Source of the DNA: Styela clava
Lineage: Eukaryota; Chordata; Ascidiacea; Stolidobranchia; Styelidae
Direction: 5' to 3'
NCBI RefSeq assembly: GCF_964204865.1
Contig: NC_135254.1
Location: 1,927,001-1,991,000, forward strand
DNA length: 64,000 nt
Notes under the pieces: generated by a model
What the model was told of the DNA's origin: nothing
Seen by the model: only the letters and a program-made list of their open reading frames with translations
The model's database searches: none
Position numbers and translations under genes: made by a program
Shown: piece after piece, positions 1-12,010 of the stretch
Layout: every line of letters begins with the position of its first letter
How positions within the stretch are numbered: the first letter of the stretch is position 1

Positions 1-613
1 CCGTCTTCACCAGTCCCCGAGCAAATCAAGTGACCGCAATGGAGCGTGAAGCTGCAGAAACTCGTAACGCGAATAACTTTGTTTGTTTTATTAATGTGGG
101 CGTGGCTTTCTAGGCTAGTTTCATCCCCCTGGTCCGAACGACTTAGAGATTTTATCGATACCCTATATTGTTTTTGGTCCTCACAGATGTATTAAAAGAA
201 GTAAATATAGTAAGAAAAATACTGATCAAAAAACTACAAACCTGGTTACTCGTTTGGATATATTGGGAACTGACTTCATGACAAAATTTCCTATGACCTT
301 GGCCGATGCTGCCAGCCACGTTTTGACTGATATTTGAGAAGACACTCGCCCTACCGCGTCGTTTCAGAGTTCGCGCGGTTGCTATTCGTACCAGCTTTAA
401 AAAGTCATGTTTGTCTGATTTACCCATAGAACGCAGACAATGGCAGAACTGTGTGGCCTGCCGATTTCTTCTAAAAGTTAACGAATTAGGTTTGCGGTTA
501 CAGTTCCACGGTCTGTTTGCAGGTCCGGTTGAGTACCGGTACCATTACCGTAGTGGTTCACCCGTACTACAGTACCATCAGAGGACCGGACACGGTGTCG
601 AATTAGTCTATAG
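1..613. repeat. Segmentally duplicated block P, copy 1 (left part)
   Basis: Bases 274-613, continuing after the hAT insertion at 1473-1620, match blocks at 6970-7420 and 23500-24010. Shared landmarks are GATATTTGAG, GTACCAGCTTTAAAAAGT and TACGGCAAACCTACTT. No conserved reading frame is seen across the three copies. Bases 1-273 show nothing I recognise. Confidence 0.7.
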
Positions 614-1464
614 CAGGGGTGGCCAACCTTTCACATACCATGCGCCACGTTTTAAACATAATGTTTCAGATGCGCCCTAAATCTCTTGTATTCCCACGCC
701 TAATGTCCGCTTCTTGTTGAAATTATATAAATTTATAATACACACACATATATACACACGTATATGTAGATTTTACAATTTACAACTTCACATGAATAGA
801 AATTGAGCAAGGAAGTATAATAAATAAAACTGATCAATTTTATTTAAGTACCGCCTTTATGAGACTTTTGCTGCTGTTTTACTTTCGCCAGTTTTTTTAT
901 TCTTGGAGTTAAGTTTGTTACTGAGAGGAGCAGTGCATTCTTCAAATTTAAATCTGTAAGTCTTGACCTCGCTTTGCTTTTAATTAGTTTCATGGCAGAA
1001 AATGTTTGTTCACATCTATATGTCGTTCCGAAACGACATATAAAACCCTGGGCAAATTTGGGAAGTCTGGGCAACGGAAAATCCATGTTTCAAGCTGATA
1101 AATGACGATTTTCTATTTTTTCAGAAGTTCTGAACTTTTTACTTCAATAGGGAAAAAATAGTAAATTTTACTAATTTTTGCTAAAAGTCTAGAATGAATG
1201 TCATAAAGTCCGTCCAAAAGCTAACGTCGATAATCACCTGTTGTTTCCAATTCCAACAAGCCGTAAGTGGGCGACGTGGAGTAAGGAGAATAGATTTTAG
1301 GTACAATCAAAAGTCACCATGTAAATCGCAAAAAAACGGCTTGGCGTGGAGAAGCCAAGTGCAATTAACAATTTTGGCATGAAAAGGGTTAAAGATGCAA
1401 TGCGCCACCTCTAATCATGCAATGCGCCACGTTTGGCGCATGCGCCATAGGTTGGCCACCCCTG
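614..1464. mobile_element. hAT element, internally deleted (851 bp)
   Basis: The ends are inverted repeats: CAGGGGTGGCCAACC at the left and its complement GGTTGGCCACCCCTG at the right. It is flanked by a perfect 8-bp duplication GTCTATAG (606-613 and 1465-1472). The uninterrupted site is visible near 7258 in a paralogous block (CTAGTCTATAGAGTAC). It retains only the 3' end of a transposase gene. Confidence 0.92.
844..1086 (-). pseudogene. hAT transposase C-terminal dimerisation domain, remnant
   Basis: The 80-residue frame contains FGTTYRCEQTFSAMK, then KSKARSRLTDLNLKNALLL, the pattern of the hAT C-terminal dimerisation domain (strong Cys-Glu-x-x-Phe-Ser and Arg-Ser-Arg-Leu-x-Asp positions). 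The catalytic RNase-H-like part and zinc finger are missing, so the element cannot mobilise itself. The same C-terminal motif recurs in the large hAT copy at 18540-18640. Confidence 0.8.
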
Positions 1465-1472
1465 GTCTATAG

Positions 1473-2352
1473 TGTACCACAAAACTCAAACACTGACATA
1501 TTACGGCAAACCTACTTCAGTACAGTATTTGGACTCAACAAAAAAAAAGATCTCTCAGATCATCTACCGTTAGGGTTACCATATTTTGTGACTTCAAATC
1601 GGGACGCCTCGAAAGACAACGATCTCTTAGCTGTGATTTTATAACTTCACATTTTCCGATTTTACTACATAGGCCTACATTCAAAGCTGTCTCGGCTGTC
1701 TTTATTGACCATATTGTTATCGAAATTTCATGCGCATATTCTCTGTCCAAATATCGGGTTCAGTTTGAAAAATAGGAAGGAATAGACGTTAACGATACCG
1801 GTACAAATAATTCAAATTCAGACTAATCAGTTTCGGTTTTACATGCACAGAGGCTACTACTTGATTCGAGTTTACATTAAAGTAGTACAAGAGTCAATTG
1901 AAGGGAATGACTCAAACTCATATTAGACTAACTGTCGTGGAAACAAGTAATAATGATCGACTTGTCCTCTGACTCGGATGACACGCGACTAGACATGCAA
2001 ATCAGGGTTCAGATCTGTGGGTCACAACTAGGGTCCCGTGCCCCCCAAGGGGGTCACAGAGCAGTCAGAGAGGCCACAATGCTAGGCGCAAGTCATATTT
2101 ATGAGTCTCCTAGCACAGTTGATTTTCATTCGCCTAATGTGGGTCTCAAGCAAAGCACTTAATTATCGAACCACTACTGAACTAAGTTTGTTTTAGAGGT
2201 TTTGCTTAAATACCTGCCTTAACCCAAGATATTGTGGGCGTGGTCATTTTTTCACGCATAAATAATTTTCTATTTTACGGTTCATTTTCTTTTCTGGTGG
2301 ATTCTCATGATTTGATTGGATAATAACAAATTCACAAATGATCGAATCAATA
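1473..2352. repeat. End of block P and duplicated 3' flank of lectin copy 1; no gene seen
   Basis: The segment 1840-2012 is repeated at 9380-9535, just left of the large hAT. The segment 2090-2350, with GAGTCTCCTAGCACAGTT and the GTGGGCGTGGTCATTTT stretch, is repeated below lectin copies 2-4 (from 19465, 26665 and 36105). Part of 2015-2095 looks like an old hAT-like remnant shared with 19060-19110. Confidence 0.6.
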
Positions 2353-2502
2353 TTTATTATCATGTTTGACTATATACAAGGCATGGGTTATACGGTTAAT
2401 AATAGTAACGGGATATTATGAGTAAGTAATAATAAGTGAGAACTCTTTGTCGGTTATATCATTCAGTCCGTCAACAAAGTTCTGTCAGGTATTGAGCTGG
2501 TT

Positions 2503-4498
2503 TTACATTTCACAGATGACACCGTGGCGTGGCTGGAGTGGTTGTTCATTGAACATTCCCTGGGGTGCAAACTCTGAATCTTTATTGACATCGACACCAA
2601 CCTTTGCCCACGATACATCGGGTTTCGGATAACCAGTATACCACACTTCTGTTGCTAAAGTGATTGGCTCTCCACTTGACAGCAAAAGCTGATTGTCCTG
2701 TAACAATTGAATGAACGTCTTAAAATATGTTTGTTTAAATGTTAATGCGACTCACGCAGTGATTTCCACACAAGTAGTCTTATTTCTGATAACAAAATGT
2801 CTATTTGCGACTAACATATTAGAGGAATAACGAAATGATTTGCTTTTAGTAACGAGTTTTATAGTAAAGGTAGTCATCATAGACGAAGTATGACAAGTGA
2901 TGTGTAAGAAAAAAATAATCAAAACCAGAAATTGCTGGAAATATCACAAATTCTAAAATATTCGGCACAAATATCAATTGGACGGTTCGTCAATGACGTC
3001 ACAATTTATTTGTATTACAATCATATTAGGGTTTTTTAATGAATGAATCATAAGGCATCCTCAACATATTCGTCACTTAATAATTTACTCTGCTGAGATT
3101 CTGATTTATTAACTGACCTTATACTCCATCCCAGTCCAGATCTGAATATATGACCAACCAGCAGTCATCATCGAGCGAAGATAAGTGCGAAGTGATTTGT
3201 AATGCACGATGTCGTAAATGTTCGCGGGATTTCCGTTGTTTATTGATTTGCAGATTGATTTGCCATCATTGAAGGTGACATTCCGTGTATCATACACTAC
3301 TATTCGGAAGCATTTTGTCTTATAATTGAAGTCACATTTAACTGAAAGCAACATTATTGTTGTCATTGAATCTTTTATATTAAAATTTTAGAATTTTTCA
3401 ACGACCTGGGATTAAGATTTTGTTGCTTTGCTTATTCTTTCAAAATATAGAAAAACTAATCTATTTATTTCAGAGAGAGGAATGTTGATGTAACGAAACA
3501 AAAAACGACAGAACAAAATTGTTTCAGATGTCATAATAGCTATCAAGTTTAGATATATGGTTGGTGAGCGAAGTCGTAACAGACTAGGAGATGTGTTAAT
3601 CACACAGTGACCACTCAGAGACCAATACTTGAAATTTTCAGTGAATCAAATACTCATACAACAACGGGTGAGACATATTTTATAGGCAAATCATAAACAA
3701 GAAGACACAACGATAACTTACTTTCAGCTTTTTTCTTCTCCTCAAGACTCTTTTTGATCAATCTAGCGATTTCTGTAAATAAATGACATATAACAGTCCT
3801 CATCGTTTTATATTGTCCACAGTTTTGTGTCCATCAAAGACCGTAATACCTTTGTAACCACTGTGTAATTTAAATATCTTACACACCGAGAATATTTTTA
3901 GACCATTGCGTAATTACGACTATGTCATGAAGCAGGACGAACTCACCGGATCCATCGTCTTTCTGTGAAATAAATAAAAAATACAGATGATTAGTAAAGT
4001 GAATATAACATGTAAGTTATATTAGTTGCGTGAGATGAAGAAGTCGGATTTAAAATTTGGCAGATACTTCAGAAAAGAGAGTTTCTATTTCCTCTAAAAA
4101 TATTAGATCTGAAAACATCAGTGGCTACTTTCCCAAAGCCTTGCTTAGAGTCGAACAGTAAAACATTTGATAAAAAATAGTAACTTGATTTAACCTTGCA
4201 ATCTCCAACTTGGTGGAATTTTCCATCCACGATCTTGGAAACGCAGGATCCATCTGTCAAAATAAAACGTGATATTTTTAGGTTCAATTCAACGACATCT
4301 TGTGCCAAGATTATAGGCGTTGCTGCACTCTTATATTTTAGATTTCTTGGTACGAGATTTAGGCGAAGATTGCCTGCCATTCAGTATTTTGAAATCAACC
4401 AAGTATTTGTATTCGAGGCAAACCTTACTTGGAACTTTTAGCTCCGCAACCAAGCCACAGACGAGAGAGACGAACAGAATAATTTTGACAAAGTTCAT
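2503..4498 (-). CDS. Secreted C-type lectin domain protein, copy 1 (six exons, intact)
   Basis: Exons in coding order are 4429-4498, 4195-4253, 3947-3962, 3722-3772, 3118-3341 and 2503-2697. All junctions are GT-AG, phases agree, and the total is 615 nt (204 residues). Residues 1-19 are a hydrophobic signal peptide starting MNFVKIILF. Exon 2 gives a short segment with Cys27 and Cys42. Exon 4 is a charged, helical neck rich in Lys and Glu. Exons 5-6 form a CTLD: Cys68 and Cys76 (long-form hairpin), Cys96 in the first helix, WTGM at 134-137 in place of WIGL, GYPKPD at 162-167 in the EPN/QPD region, and a final ICEM. The inner disulfide pair of typical CTLDs is absent, so Ca-dependent sugar binding is doubtful. 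NGS (24) and NVT (86) are glycosylation sequons. The ATG at 4498 is preferred because the 10-codon upstream extension begins with TTG. An AATAAA lies at 2353-2358 (minus). An extracellular recognition role is inferred from the fold. Confidence 0.85.
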
Positions 4499-4760
4499 GT
4501 TTGCATCCAGAAAGCTTTGATGACGCAACTAATGCTTAGTTACAAAGTAAATATCTAAATACAGAATGATGATTTTTTAGCCTTTTTCCGACGTTCCTGA
4601 TCTATTTAAGATACAAATGTGAAGTTGATATGCAACATTCATGAATAACAATATATAAATTTTAAAATGCAGATAAATTAAAAATAAATAAATGTTCCTA
4701 TCCAGCTGTGCCTGTTCTGAGTTAGAACAGTGATCGGTGGTACACATTTATGTATCAACT

Positions 4761-5160
4761 ATTGTTGGGCGACATAAAGTTCACCCAGATTCCAAACCAC
4801 TCACTGAAAACAGGTCGGTAGTCGCTTAGAGAATCAACGAGCCCGCTATACGCGACTGGCCGTAGCAAATGAACAGACAGATATTTTCTCTGTGCTGTAT
4901 CCTTAAAAAATGAAACATAAAAACATCCGCATGACGCAGAATCCAAACATTAGTTACTTATTATATTTGTGCAGTTGAAAGCAGTTTATATTCGCGTGTG
5001 GTGTTTTGTTTGACGCCACTTCCTGTGGTATATATAAAACAAACTAAAGAACAGAATATTTTTGTTGCACCCTATTACCCTGTGCGTTCAGTATGCTCTG
5101 TTGTACGGCGATACATTGTGGTATATCTACATACTGTATAATAAGGCATTCATTGAACAT
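4761..5160 (+). promoter_or_regulatory. Promoter-like module M, copy 1
   Basis: About 400 bp repeated six times in the window. The core at 5011-5040 reads, on the plus strand, a CRE-like TGACGCCA, an ETS site CTTCCTG, a RUNX-type TGTGGT and TATATATAAA. The order (factor sites, then TATA) suggests transcription to the right, away from lectin copy 1, whose ATG is about 510 bp to the left. Promoter activity is inference. Confidence 0.45.
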
Positions 5161-5205
5161 TGAAAAAAATCGTTAAAAAATGAGATATTTTTTATTACTC
5201 AAGAG

Positions 5206-6245
5206 CAGGCCTGCACAACATACGGCCCGCGGGCCGCATGCGGCCTGCTAGATACTTCTGTGCGGCCCGCGGGTGATTTGGAACCCGCCACTTCTCGGGT
5301 CCAACAATCAAGCCGGTATTGTTACGGAAGCGCGCCGCTACTCCGATCATATTCGAAATCGTGATACAGTATTTATGTTTTGCACTAGTTTCAATAAATA
5401 TCGAACTTTGTGTGAAATTGGTGTGCCCTTTGCGACCCCTAAAATTCGTCGCTCGCCCCCCCCCCCCCCAGTTTGGGAAACCCTGATTTAGATATCTCAG
5501 TATTTAGACTGAATCAAGCTTGAAACAATATCTCACACCCATTAGTGCATATTAGCAACCTATCAATATCCCATTATTTTTTACTAGCAGTTTATGAAAC
5601 CGAAGTTTCTATTTGATTCAAATTTAGAACTTAAAAAACAATTCATTCATTTATGAATGGTGCAGAAATTCTTGCACAAATACTTTTGCTATTTATTGTA
5701 AAATTTCAAATAAATTGGAGCAGATTTTGTAGAAAAATGTAACTTAACAGTCAAAAAAGTACAACAGAGGAAGATCTGCATTGCTACTAAACGTATTGTT
5801 TGTCTAGCCTACAATGGAAATATCCAATAATAGTAGATATAACTAAATAAATTGTCATACATATATTTGGGACGATTTTACAAAACTGAACCTGAGTAAA
5901 ATATTTTTGTGCAGTCAGTTTATACTGCAACACGCAATACCTAATTCTAATAAAAAAGAAATATTGATAATGAAGGGTGGGTTTTCAAGGTAGATGAACC
6001 ACTAAATACATATTTGCCATCTCATATGCAAAAATACTGTAACTTGTTTTTACTCAAGAAAATAAGATTCTTCAAATTTTTAAGCTCCTCAGTAATGAAA
6101 GTGTTTCATTAAATTCAACTGTTTCACAATATTGTTTTGATTTGTAGTTCATCTTGTGAAATACGTATGTGGCGAAGTTTGCGGCCCGCCAGGGCTTCAT
6201 ATTTCTGCTTGCGGCCCTCGTGGTTATTTCAGCTGTGCAGGCCTG
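5206..6245. mobile_element. Non-autonomous hAT-like element (1040 bp)
   Basis: It starts CAGGCCTGCACA and ends TGTGCAGGCCTG, perfect 12-bp inverted ends, with GC-rich subterminal GGCCCGCGGGCC. It is flanked by a perfect 8-bp duplication CTCAAGAG (5198-5205 and 6246-6253). Its segment 5270-5487, including a C homopolymer at 5456-5469, resembles the interior of the element at 34134-34481, so it is composite. No transposase frame is seen. Confidence 0.9.
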
Positions 6246-6969
6246 CTCAAGAGACTCGTACTCATAAATTTTTTACGACATATGCTATAGCGTTTGCAAA
6301 CTAACGAGACAAAAACATTTTTTCGTTTACTGCGAGTGTTTTTTAGTTGTATATCGGACATATTAAATTGACCAGGGGCGGGTAAATTGCGAAACGCGGG
6401 GTGGATCCGGTCTAACCAAGGGTTTTATCCGGCCCACACGTGCCTTCTTATATAACGACTATAGTTTTCACGGAAAGGGGTTTCCACTGAAAATAACGAA
6501 TCGTATTCAACAAAACAGTCCATGACCAAAAAAAGCCTACGAAATATTTAGGTCGGCCATTATTACCGGCTGCTTATCTCAACAGTCAATCAGTACCAAA
6601 AAAAAACTTGTGGGTCCCGCGGAGAAACGCCATTTTTGAATGGTGTGCGGCCTGCGAAACGAGATTTTAACTTAATTTAGTATGTGCGAGTAATTCCAAT
6701 CCCTTGCGTTGCAGAGTCTATACCTGAGTGCAATTCATTATCCATGCCTAAGATGTTCCAATGCCCCAACAGCTAGCTTGTGCGAAACGAACAATGCTTT
6801 TCATAAAATCAATAACCAACTTTTTGTGCCAGTAACCACTTTAAAGCCTATGTTCAATAAAGGTGGGGCCCGTGGTTTGACCCAGTTATTTATATCTGGC
6901 CCACCTTGCGTGACCTTCAACAATTATATAGGGCCTCCATATGCTACATCTATCAACTATTACCAACTT
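6246..6969. repeat. Duplicated tail block T copy 1 with truncated hAT end; no gene seen
   Basis: The sequence from GAGACTCGTACTCATAAA through ATGCTATAGCGTTTGCAAAC recurs at 7890, 22970 and 32615. It is followed by CAGGGGCGGGTAAATT, a hAT-like left end shared with 8015 and 23085 and therefore present before the duplications. Fragments of GC-rich transposon ends follow near 6615-6670. Confidence 0.55.
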
Positions 6970-7446
6970 TCATGACCTTTGACCGATGCTGTCAACAACG
7001 TTTTCACTGATATTTGAGGGGGAGCTCGATTTATCGCATTGTTTCATATTTCGCGGGGTTACTATTTGTACCAGCTTTAAAAAGTTGTGATGTTTGTCTA
7101 ATTGCGCATAGCATGCAGACAAAGGCAGAAATGCATGAACTGCCCATTGCTTCTAAAAGTTTTTATTTACCAAATTATGTTGCAGGTTGGGTTGAGTACC
7201 GGTAACGTAGTGGTGCACCCACTCTGCAGTACCACCAGAAAACCGGATATCGTATCAAACTAGTCTATAGAGTACATTTAAACACAAACACTGACATATT
7301 ACGGCAAACCTATTTTAATACAGTATTTGGAATCAACGAAAAAACTATCTCTCAGATCATCTACCGCCCAAATACTTGCGAATGCAAAGCAGGGAAAAAT
7401 TTGGCTCTGGCAGCAGTCGTCACGTTCCGTTGATTCGTATGTGAGC
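6970..7446. repeat. Block P, copy 2
   Basis: Matches 274-613 plus 1473-1620, and 23500-24010. It contains the empty target site (CTAGTCTATAGAGTAC near 7258) of the hAT seen at 614-1464. No conserved open frame. Confidence 0.7.
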
Positions 7447-7880
7447 TGTTAATAGTTGAACGACATCAAGTTCACCCAGATTCCAAACCACTCATTGAAA
7501 ACAGGTCGGCAGGCGCTTGTAGAATCAACGAGTCCGTTATTTACGACTGGCTATAGCAAGTAATCAGGCAGCGATTTTATCTGTGCTGTATCTAAAAAAT
7601 GAAACACAAATACATCCGCATAACGCAGCATACAAACTTAATTCGCTTATTATATTTGTGCAGTTGAAAGCAGTTTATATCATCGTGTGGTGTTTAGTGT
7701 GACGTCACTTCCTGTGGTATATATAAAACAAACTAAAGAACAGAATATTCTTGTTGTACCCTATTACCCTGTGCGTTTAGTATGTTCTTTTGTACGGCAA
7801 TACATTATGGTATATATACATACTGTATATAAAATGGCATTCATTAACATCTTTAAAAATCGTTACAAAATGAGATGATT
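7447..7880 (+). promoter_or_regulatory. Promoter-like module M, copy 2
   Basis: The core at 7700-7729 has a perfect CRE TGACGTCA, then CTTCCTG, TGTGGT and TATATATAAAA. No lectin gene lies directly beside this copy. It follows block P and is followed by tail block T. Confidence 0.45.
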
Positions 7881-9535
7881 TTTTTTGGATGAGAGACTCG
7901 TAGTTATAAATATTTTACAACATATGCTTTAGCGTTCGCAAACTACCGAGATAAAAACTTTATTCGCTAACTGTGAGTGTTCTTAGTTGCATGTCGGGCA
8001 TATTTAATAGACCAGGGGCGGGTAAATTACGAACCGCGGGCCGGAACCGGCCTAACGAAGTGTTTCATCCGGCCCACTTGTGCCTGCTGATATTATGACT
8101 ATAGTTTTTATGGATATAAATTTCCGCTGAAAATAACAAATCGTTGACTAAAATAAATACCGAACTCTTCACATATCATCCGCACCTGAAGATAATGTGC
8201 AAAACGAGACACAAATATCTCAAACTCACCCATCCGAATTATTTATGCCGTTGTAAAACTGAACAAGAATAGCGCCTGAGAGTAATGTTCAGACCTGCAA
8301 ATTACATTTTTTAGAAAGCTACCTTGAAGGAATTTTTACGTGCGGACGTGAGCCTTCTGTTTAGTACATCAATCAAATTATTCTGTATATATATACACAC
8401 GACACTTGCTAATCTTCATGTTAGATCTCCAGCGCCGGTAGTGTCTATTTCTTTATTGCTGACACGTTTGCATCTTTTCGTTTGTCAACGTCTCCTCTCA
8501 TTACTCGCATTTGATGTGTTTCTTTATTATCAGTAGACCGAGCCGAGAAGGTTTCTGTCTACTGCAATTTGCGTGTTTACATCGTTATTGTATCGCCTCG
8601 CGTTGGGGTCGAAATTGTAAATATGCACAGCTAGTTTGCTGTTGCAATGCGTTACTTCTATGGCGATTTGGCATTGAGAAAAGCTGTATCATATTAATTA
8701 TAGTGGACTAATTATGATTTCCTTTGTTTCATGCTTATTTAACTTGCTAATAGTTTAAAATTTGCTGCATTGAACTCTGGATTATTGAACTGCAATTTGT
8801 GAATCTGTCCTGCGTATTGATTGTTTTGTGAAATATTATTGGTGAATTTTCTGTAGTTATTGCCACAATTAATGTAGTGGGGTTCAGTACTGTTACTGTA
8901 GTGCTTATTTGTTCATGTTTATTTCAGTGTTCTGCAGTTACATAAAAGATTCGATATATTGTTGACCTTGGCTAAAAACAGTCGGTAAGCGATATAATTT
9001 GATTGCATGTTGGTTATTTTTGCGGCAATTTCATAGTATTTATAGTGTATTTTGTTTTCTTTAGAAAACCTCTTTCTCTATCTCATCTCTATTTGTATTC
9101 ATCATCTGTTTCCGTTATCTATTTGGCTCCATCTGACATCTCGATTATATATTTTCTCTAATCTACCCTGTGCAATCGTGCTGGAATATCACAATGCAAA
9201 CACGCTGAGTCATGATTGGCCATCGAACCAAAGTGTTTACATGAACACGATTCACTCAAAATACGGGTTTGGCACGATAATCGTTACCATGTAAACGCAC
9301 TAAATGATAAATACATGCTCGCTTTTCAAACAAGCAATTCAACAAGCGTATGACTTGATAATGAATGCACTGAAACCTGGTTTTAGCTTATTGACTTGAT
9401 TCGAGTTTACATTCATGCACGAGTAAACTTAATGAATTGACTCGAATTCATACTAAACTAACTCTTGTGGAAACAAGTACTAATGATCGACTTGACCTCT
9501 GACCCGCGACTAGACATGCAAATCAGGGTTTAGAT
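7881..9535. other. Tail block T copy 2 and unique AT-rich sequence; no gene seen
   Basis: Bases 7890-8130 repeat tail block T with its hAT-like left end. From about 8130 to 9380 I see only short frames without conserved or recognisable protein. Bases 9380-9535 repeat 1840-2012 and hold the target site of the large hAT. Confidence 0.5.
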
Positions 9536-9667
9536 CAGAGGTGACGAACCTGCGACCCGCGAGCAAATTCCGTGCGGCCCGCGAAGCATTCAGGAGATTT
9601 ATTGTATGCTTCGCGTAAAATCATAACTTTTATGAACTGTGCAAAGAAAAGAAGAGCGCCATAAAGA

Positions 9668-10829
9668 ATGGACAATTATGTTTTTCTTTATAAAAGAGGG
9701 GGGAAACCTTTTTGCCTAAAGTGCGAAAGTTCGCTCGCAGTTATGAAAAAAGAAAATTTGAAAACGTCACTACGAGACCAAACATCCTGAGTTGAAAAAT
9801 TTGGATGGTAAGATGGTCAGAAAAAGTAAGATAGAAGAACTTCAGAGAAATTTGTATGCGCAAAAACGTGTAATGACTTCCTTTTGTAGCACGAATGAAG
9901 ACGTGCTCACTTTGAGCTACGAAGTATCGGAATTGATCGCTAAAAAGCTTAAGCCTTATGACAATGAGGGATGGGTCAAGGAAATACTCGTAAAAGCAGC
10001 TGAAAAGTTGGCTCCAAAGTCGGTTCATTTGTATCAGAGGCTGAGTTTGTCTCGGCCTACTGTTTGTGACCGCATAAAAGAAATGGGTCAAGATATTGAA
10101 GATAATCTCAAAAAAAGAGCAGAGAAATACGAAAACTTCTCCGTCTGTCTCGATGAAACAACGGACATCAAGAATACCGCGCAATTGGCAATATATTTTC
10201 GGGGAGTTACAGCGGATTTTCAAATTGATGAAAACTTGCTATTTCTAGAATCAATGCACAAAACTACTCGTGGCGAAGACGTGATTCAAAAGCTGCTTCA
10301 AGCCCTAATGAAGTTCAATCTGCCGTTAGATAAACTCAGTGGTGTTGCTACTGATGGCGCACCAGCTATGGTCGGAAGACATAAAGGGATGGTAGCACTG
10401 TTGAGGAAAGAAATGGATGCAAGAGGAATTAGCCATGATAAAGTGGTATTTTGTCACTGTATAATTCACCAGAAAAGCCTTTGCGCAAAATCTGTGAGGT
10501 TTGACCATGTTGTTTCTGTGGTAACTGACTGCATAAATTATATTAAAGAAAGAGACCTCAACAACCGCATTTTCAAGCAAGTTCTCAAAGACTTTGACGC
10601 TGATTATGATGATCTTCTTTATTTCTGTGCTGTTCGTTGGACGAGTTGTGGGAATATGTTAGCGCGCTTTCATTCTCTTTTACCAAAAATTGTTGAGTTT
10701 CGAAATTTGTAGAAATGTTTGTTGACTGTGCTGGAAGATGAAAACTGGTTGTGCGACTTGGGATTTATGGTAGATATCACAAAGCATTTAAACGACTTGA
10801 ACGTGCAACTCCAAGGACCAGATCAACTA
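9668..10829 (+). pseudogene. hAT transposase, N-terminal and catalytic part (disrupted)
   Basis: The original ATG is probably 9668, reading MDNYVFLYKRGGKPFCLKC. A BED-type zinc finger follows: C-x2-C in CLKCESS, then HYETKH after the break. One extra A in the run at 9761-9764 shifts the frame between NLK and RHYETKH. From 9765 the frame is open through LSRPTVCDRI, the RNase-H-like segment CLDETTDIKNTAQLAIYFRG and DGAPAMVGRHKG, and the CHCIIHQKSLC segment. An in-frame TAG at 10710-10712 interrupts it before the LEDENWLCDLGF and LNVQLQGPDQL segments. The reading ends where the nested element begins. This layout matches Buster-type hAT transposases (the source of ZBED5-like and GTF2IRD2-like host genes). 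Not functional as it stands. Confidence 0.88.
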
Positions 10830-11245
10830 TGGACCTTTCCCCGACCTTTGACCTTTATTGTTTTGATTTTGGTCGCTCAGACCAATGAGCATATATACAA
10901 TGAGTGGAAACTTGCAAAAATTTGCTCATTTTGGTATTGTTCCCTGCATTTTTTACGTCGTCCGGCTAAATGGTTCGTTGCATATTAAGAAAACGCATTG
11001 CTCGCTGCCAAAATCCCTTGCTTCAGCCGAGTCGGGTGCGAAATTGGCCGTATTGAGGTCTTTAATTCTTCAATACATATTTGGTTTTGGGTTTCGAAGT
11101 ATGGTACGCTGGAAGCATACAACTATGAGCATATGCTTATTGGGAATGCATATCTATTAGACAGAAAACGTAGCTACAGTACAGAATATGAACCAGTCGC
11201 CCAGTGGGGTGCGGTTATTTATGTATTTATTAGGATAATAAGGAT

Positions 11246-11575
11246 AAGGATTTACATATTTATCCCGGGGGAAAGGAAAGCCGATAAGATGACTTATCCA
11301 TATGGCGAACCACGGCCTCTCGTCCGGTTACCATTCCAAGTCGGGTATGGGATTAGTTATATTCTTTGTTTTCGGATGCATGGACTTGGTGGTGGAGGAA
11401 GCCGTAACCGACCAGCGGTTACGTGAATCACCCAATGGCGGCGAGGAGTCCAGCAATCCTCTTGCACATAACCATCCCTGCATGGGATTCGAACCTGCGG
11501 ACCCATGCAGAGTAATTAGAGGTGCGGTGGCGAGCGTATTCCTAACGCTTAGCCCGTTGAGCCACACCGCCGCGC
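11246..11575 (-). mobile_element. tRNA-derived SINE, full length
   Basis: Read on the minus strand, it begins with a tRNA-like head carrying an A box (TGGCTCAACGG, plus positions 11554-11564) and a B box (GGTTCGAATCC, 11485-11495). The body contains the CTGGTCGGTTACGGCTTCC stretch and the 3' end is GATAAATATGTAAATCCT. About 330 bp. A truncated tail copy follows at 11576-11650. Confidence 0.82.
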
Positions 11576-11798
11576 ATGGGATTTACATATTTATCCAATG
11601 GGAGAGGAAAGCCGAGAAGAATGCCTAAACATATGGCAAACCACGGCCTCTCTCAATCATAGCTCTGTGCTCCATATGAATCACATGGCTCTGCGAGCTA
11701 TTCGTTCACTTATTAAAAATACTGATTTTAACTATTTCTCTGGGATATCTTGCCATTGAAAACAAAAGCCAGAAATTGGAAGAATAGCAGAGAATGAA

Positions 11799-11981
11799 AT
11801 GTGTGTATTATGTAATGGAGAACCTGAGTTTGTTTCACATATTTTCATGTATTGTAAATTTACAAAAAATATTTATGAAGATTTAGTTTTAGATATATTA
11901 AAATTGATTAGAATACATTTTGTTATCAATATGATTCTTGCATATTATTTAATTTCAACGATCCTTTATATAGTCATATAG
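11799..11981 (+). pseudogene. LINE reverse-transcriptase C-terminal zinc-binding fragment
   Basis: The 60-residue frame begins MCVLCNGEPEFVSHIFMYC, giving C-x2-C-x8-H-x4-C, the zinc-binding motif usual at the C-terminus of non-LTR retrotransposon polymerases. No upstream polymerase frame remains. The reverse copy at 14655-14935 includes the same tract. Confidence 0.55.
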
Positions 11982-12010
11982 ATACTGTTGATTTGGATGC
12001 AATTATACTT

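Larger units (their letters stand above)
10866..12010 (+). mobile_element. Left arm of a LINE/SINE-containing inverted repeat
   Basis: This stretch is repeated in reverse complement at 14655-15430. Matching landmarks are the segment around ATGAGCATATATACAATGAG (10884; reversed at about 15405-15425), TGGTACGCTGGAAGCATAC, and the tract around 11735-12010. The left arm is longer because it holds a full SINE (11246-11575). A partial copy of the 11125-11210 segment also occurs at 12420-12515. Confidence 0.75.

Noticed and set aside
4499-4528. Ten-residue N-terminal extension of lectin copy 1 (similar in copy 2)
   Set aside because: It begins with TTG, not ATG. The next ATG starts directly before a normal signal peptide in all four copies.
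7687-7878. Plus-strand peptide with YIKQTKEQNIL and APYYPVR shared by five module copies
   Set aside because: Differences between copies are mostly amino-acid changing and one copy is broken. It is a by-product of recent duplication, not a conserved gene.
11485-11575. A functional tRNA gene
   Set aside because: The A and B boxes belong to a SINE head: the spacing and flanks are shared by other SINE copies and there is no complete cloverleaf.
11302-11628. 108-codon frame as a gene
   Set aside because: It lies inside the SINE and its tail copy.
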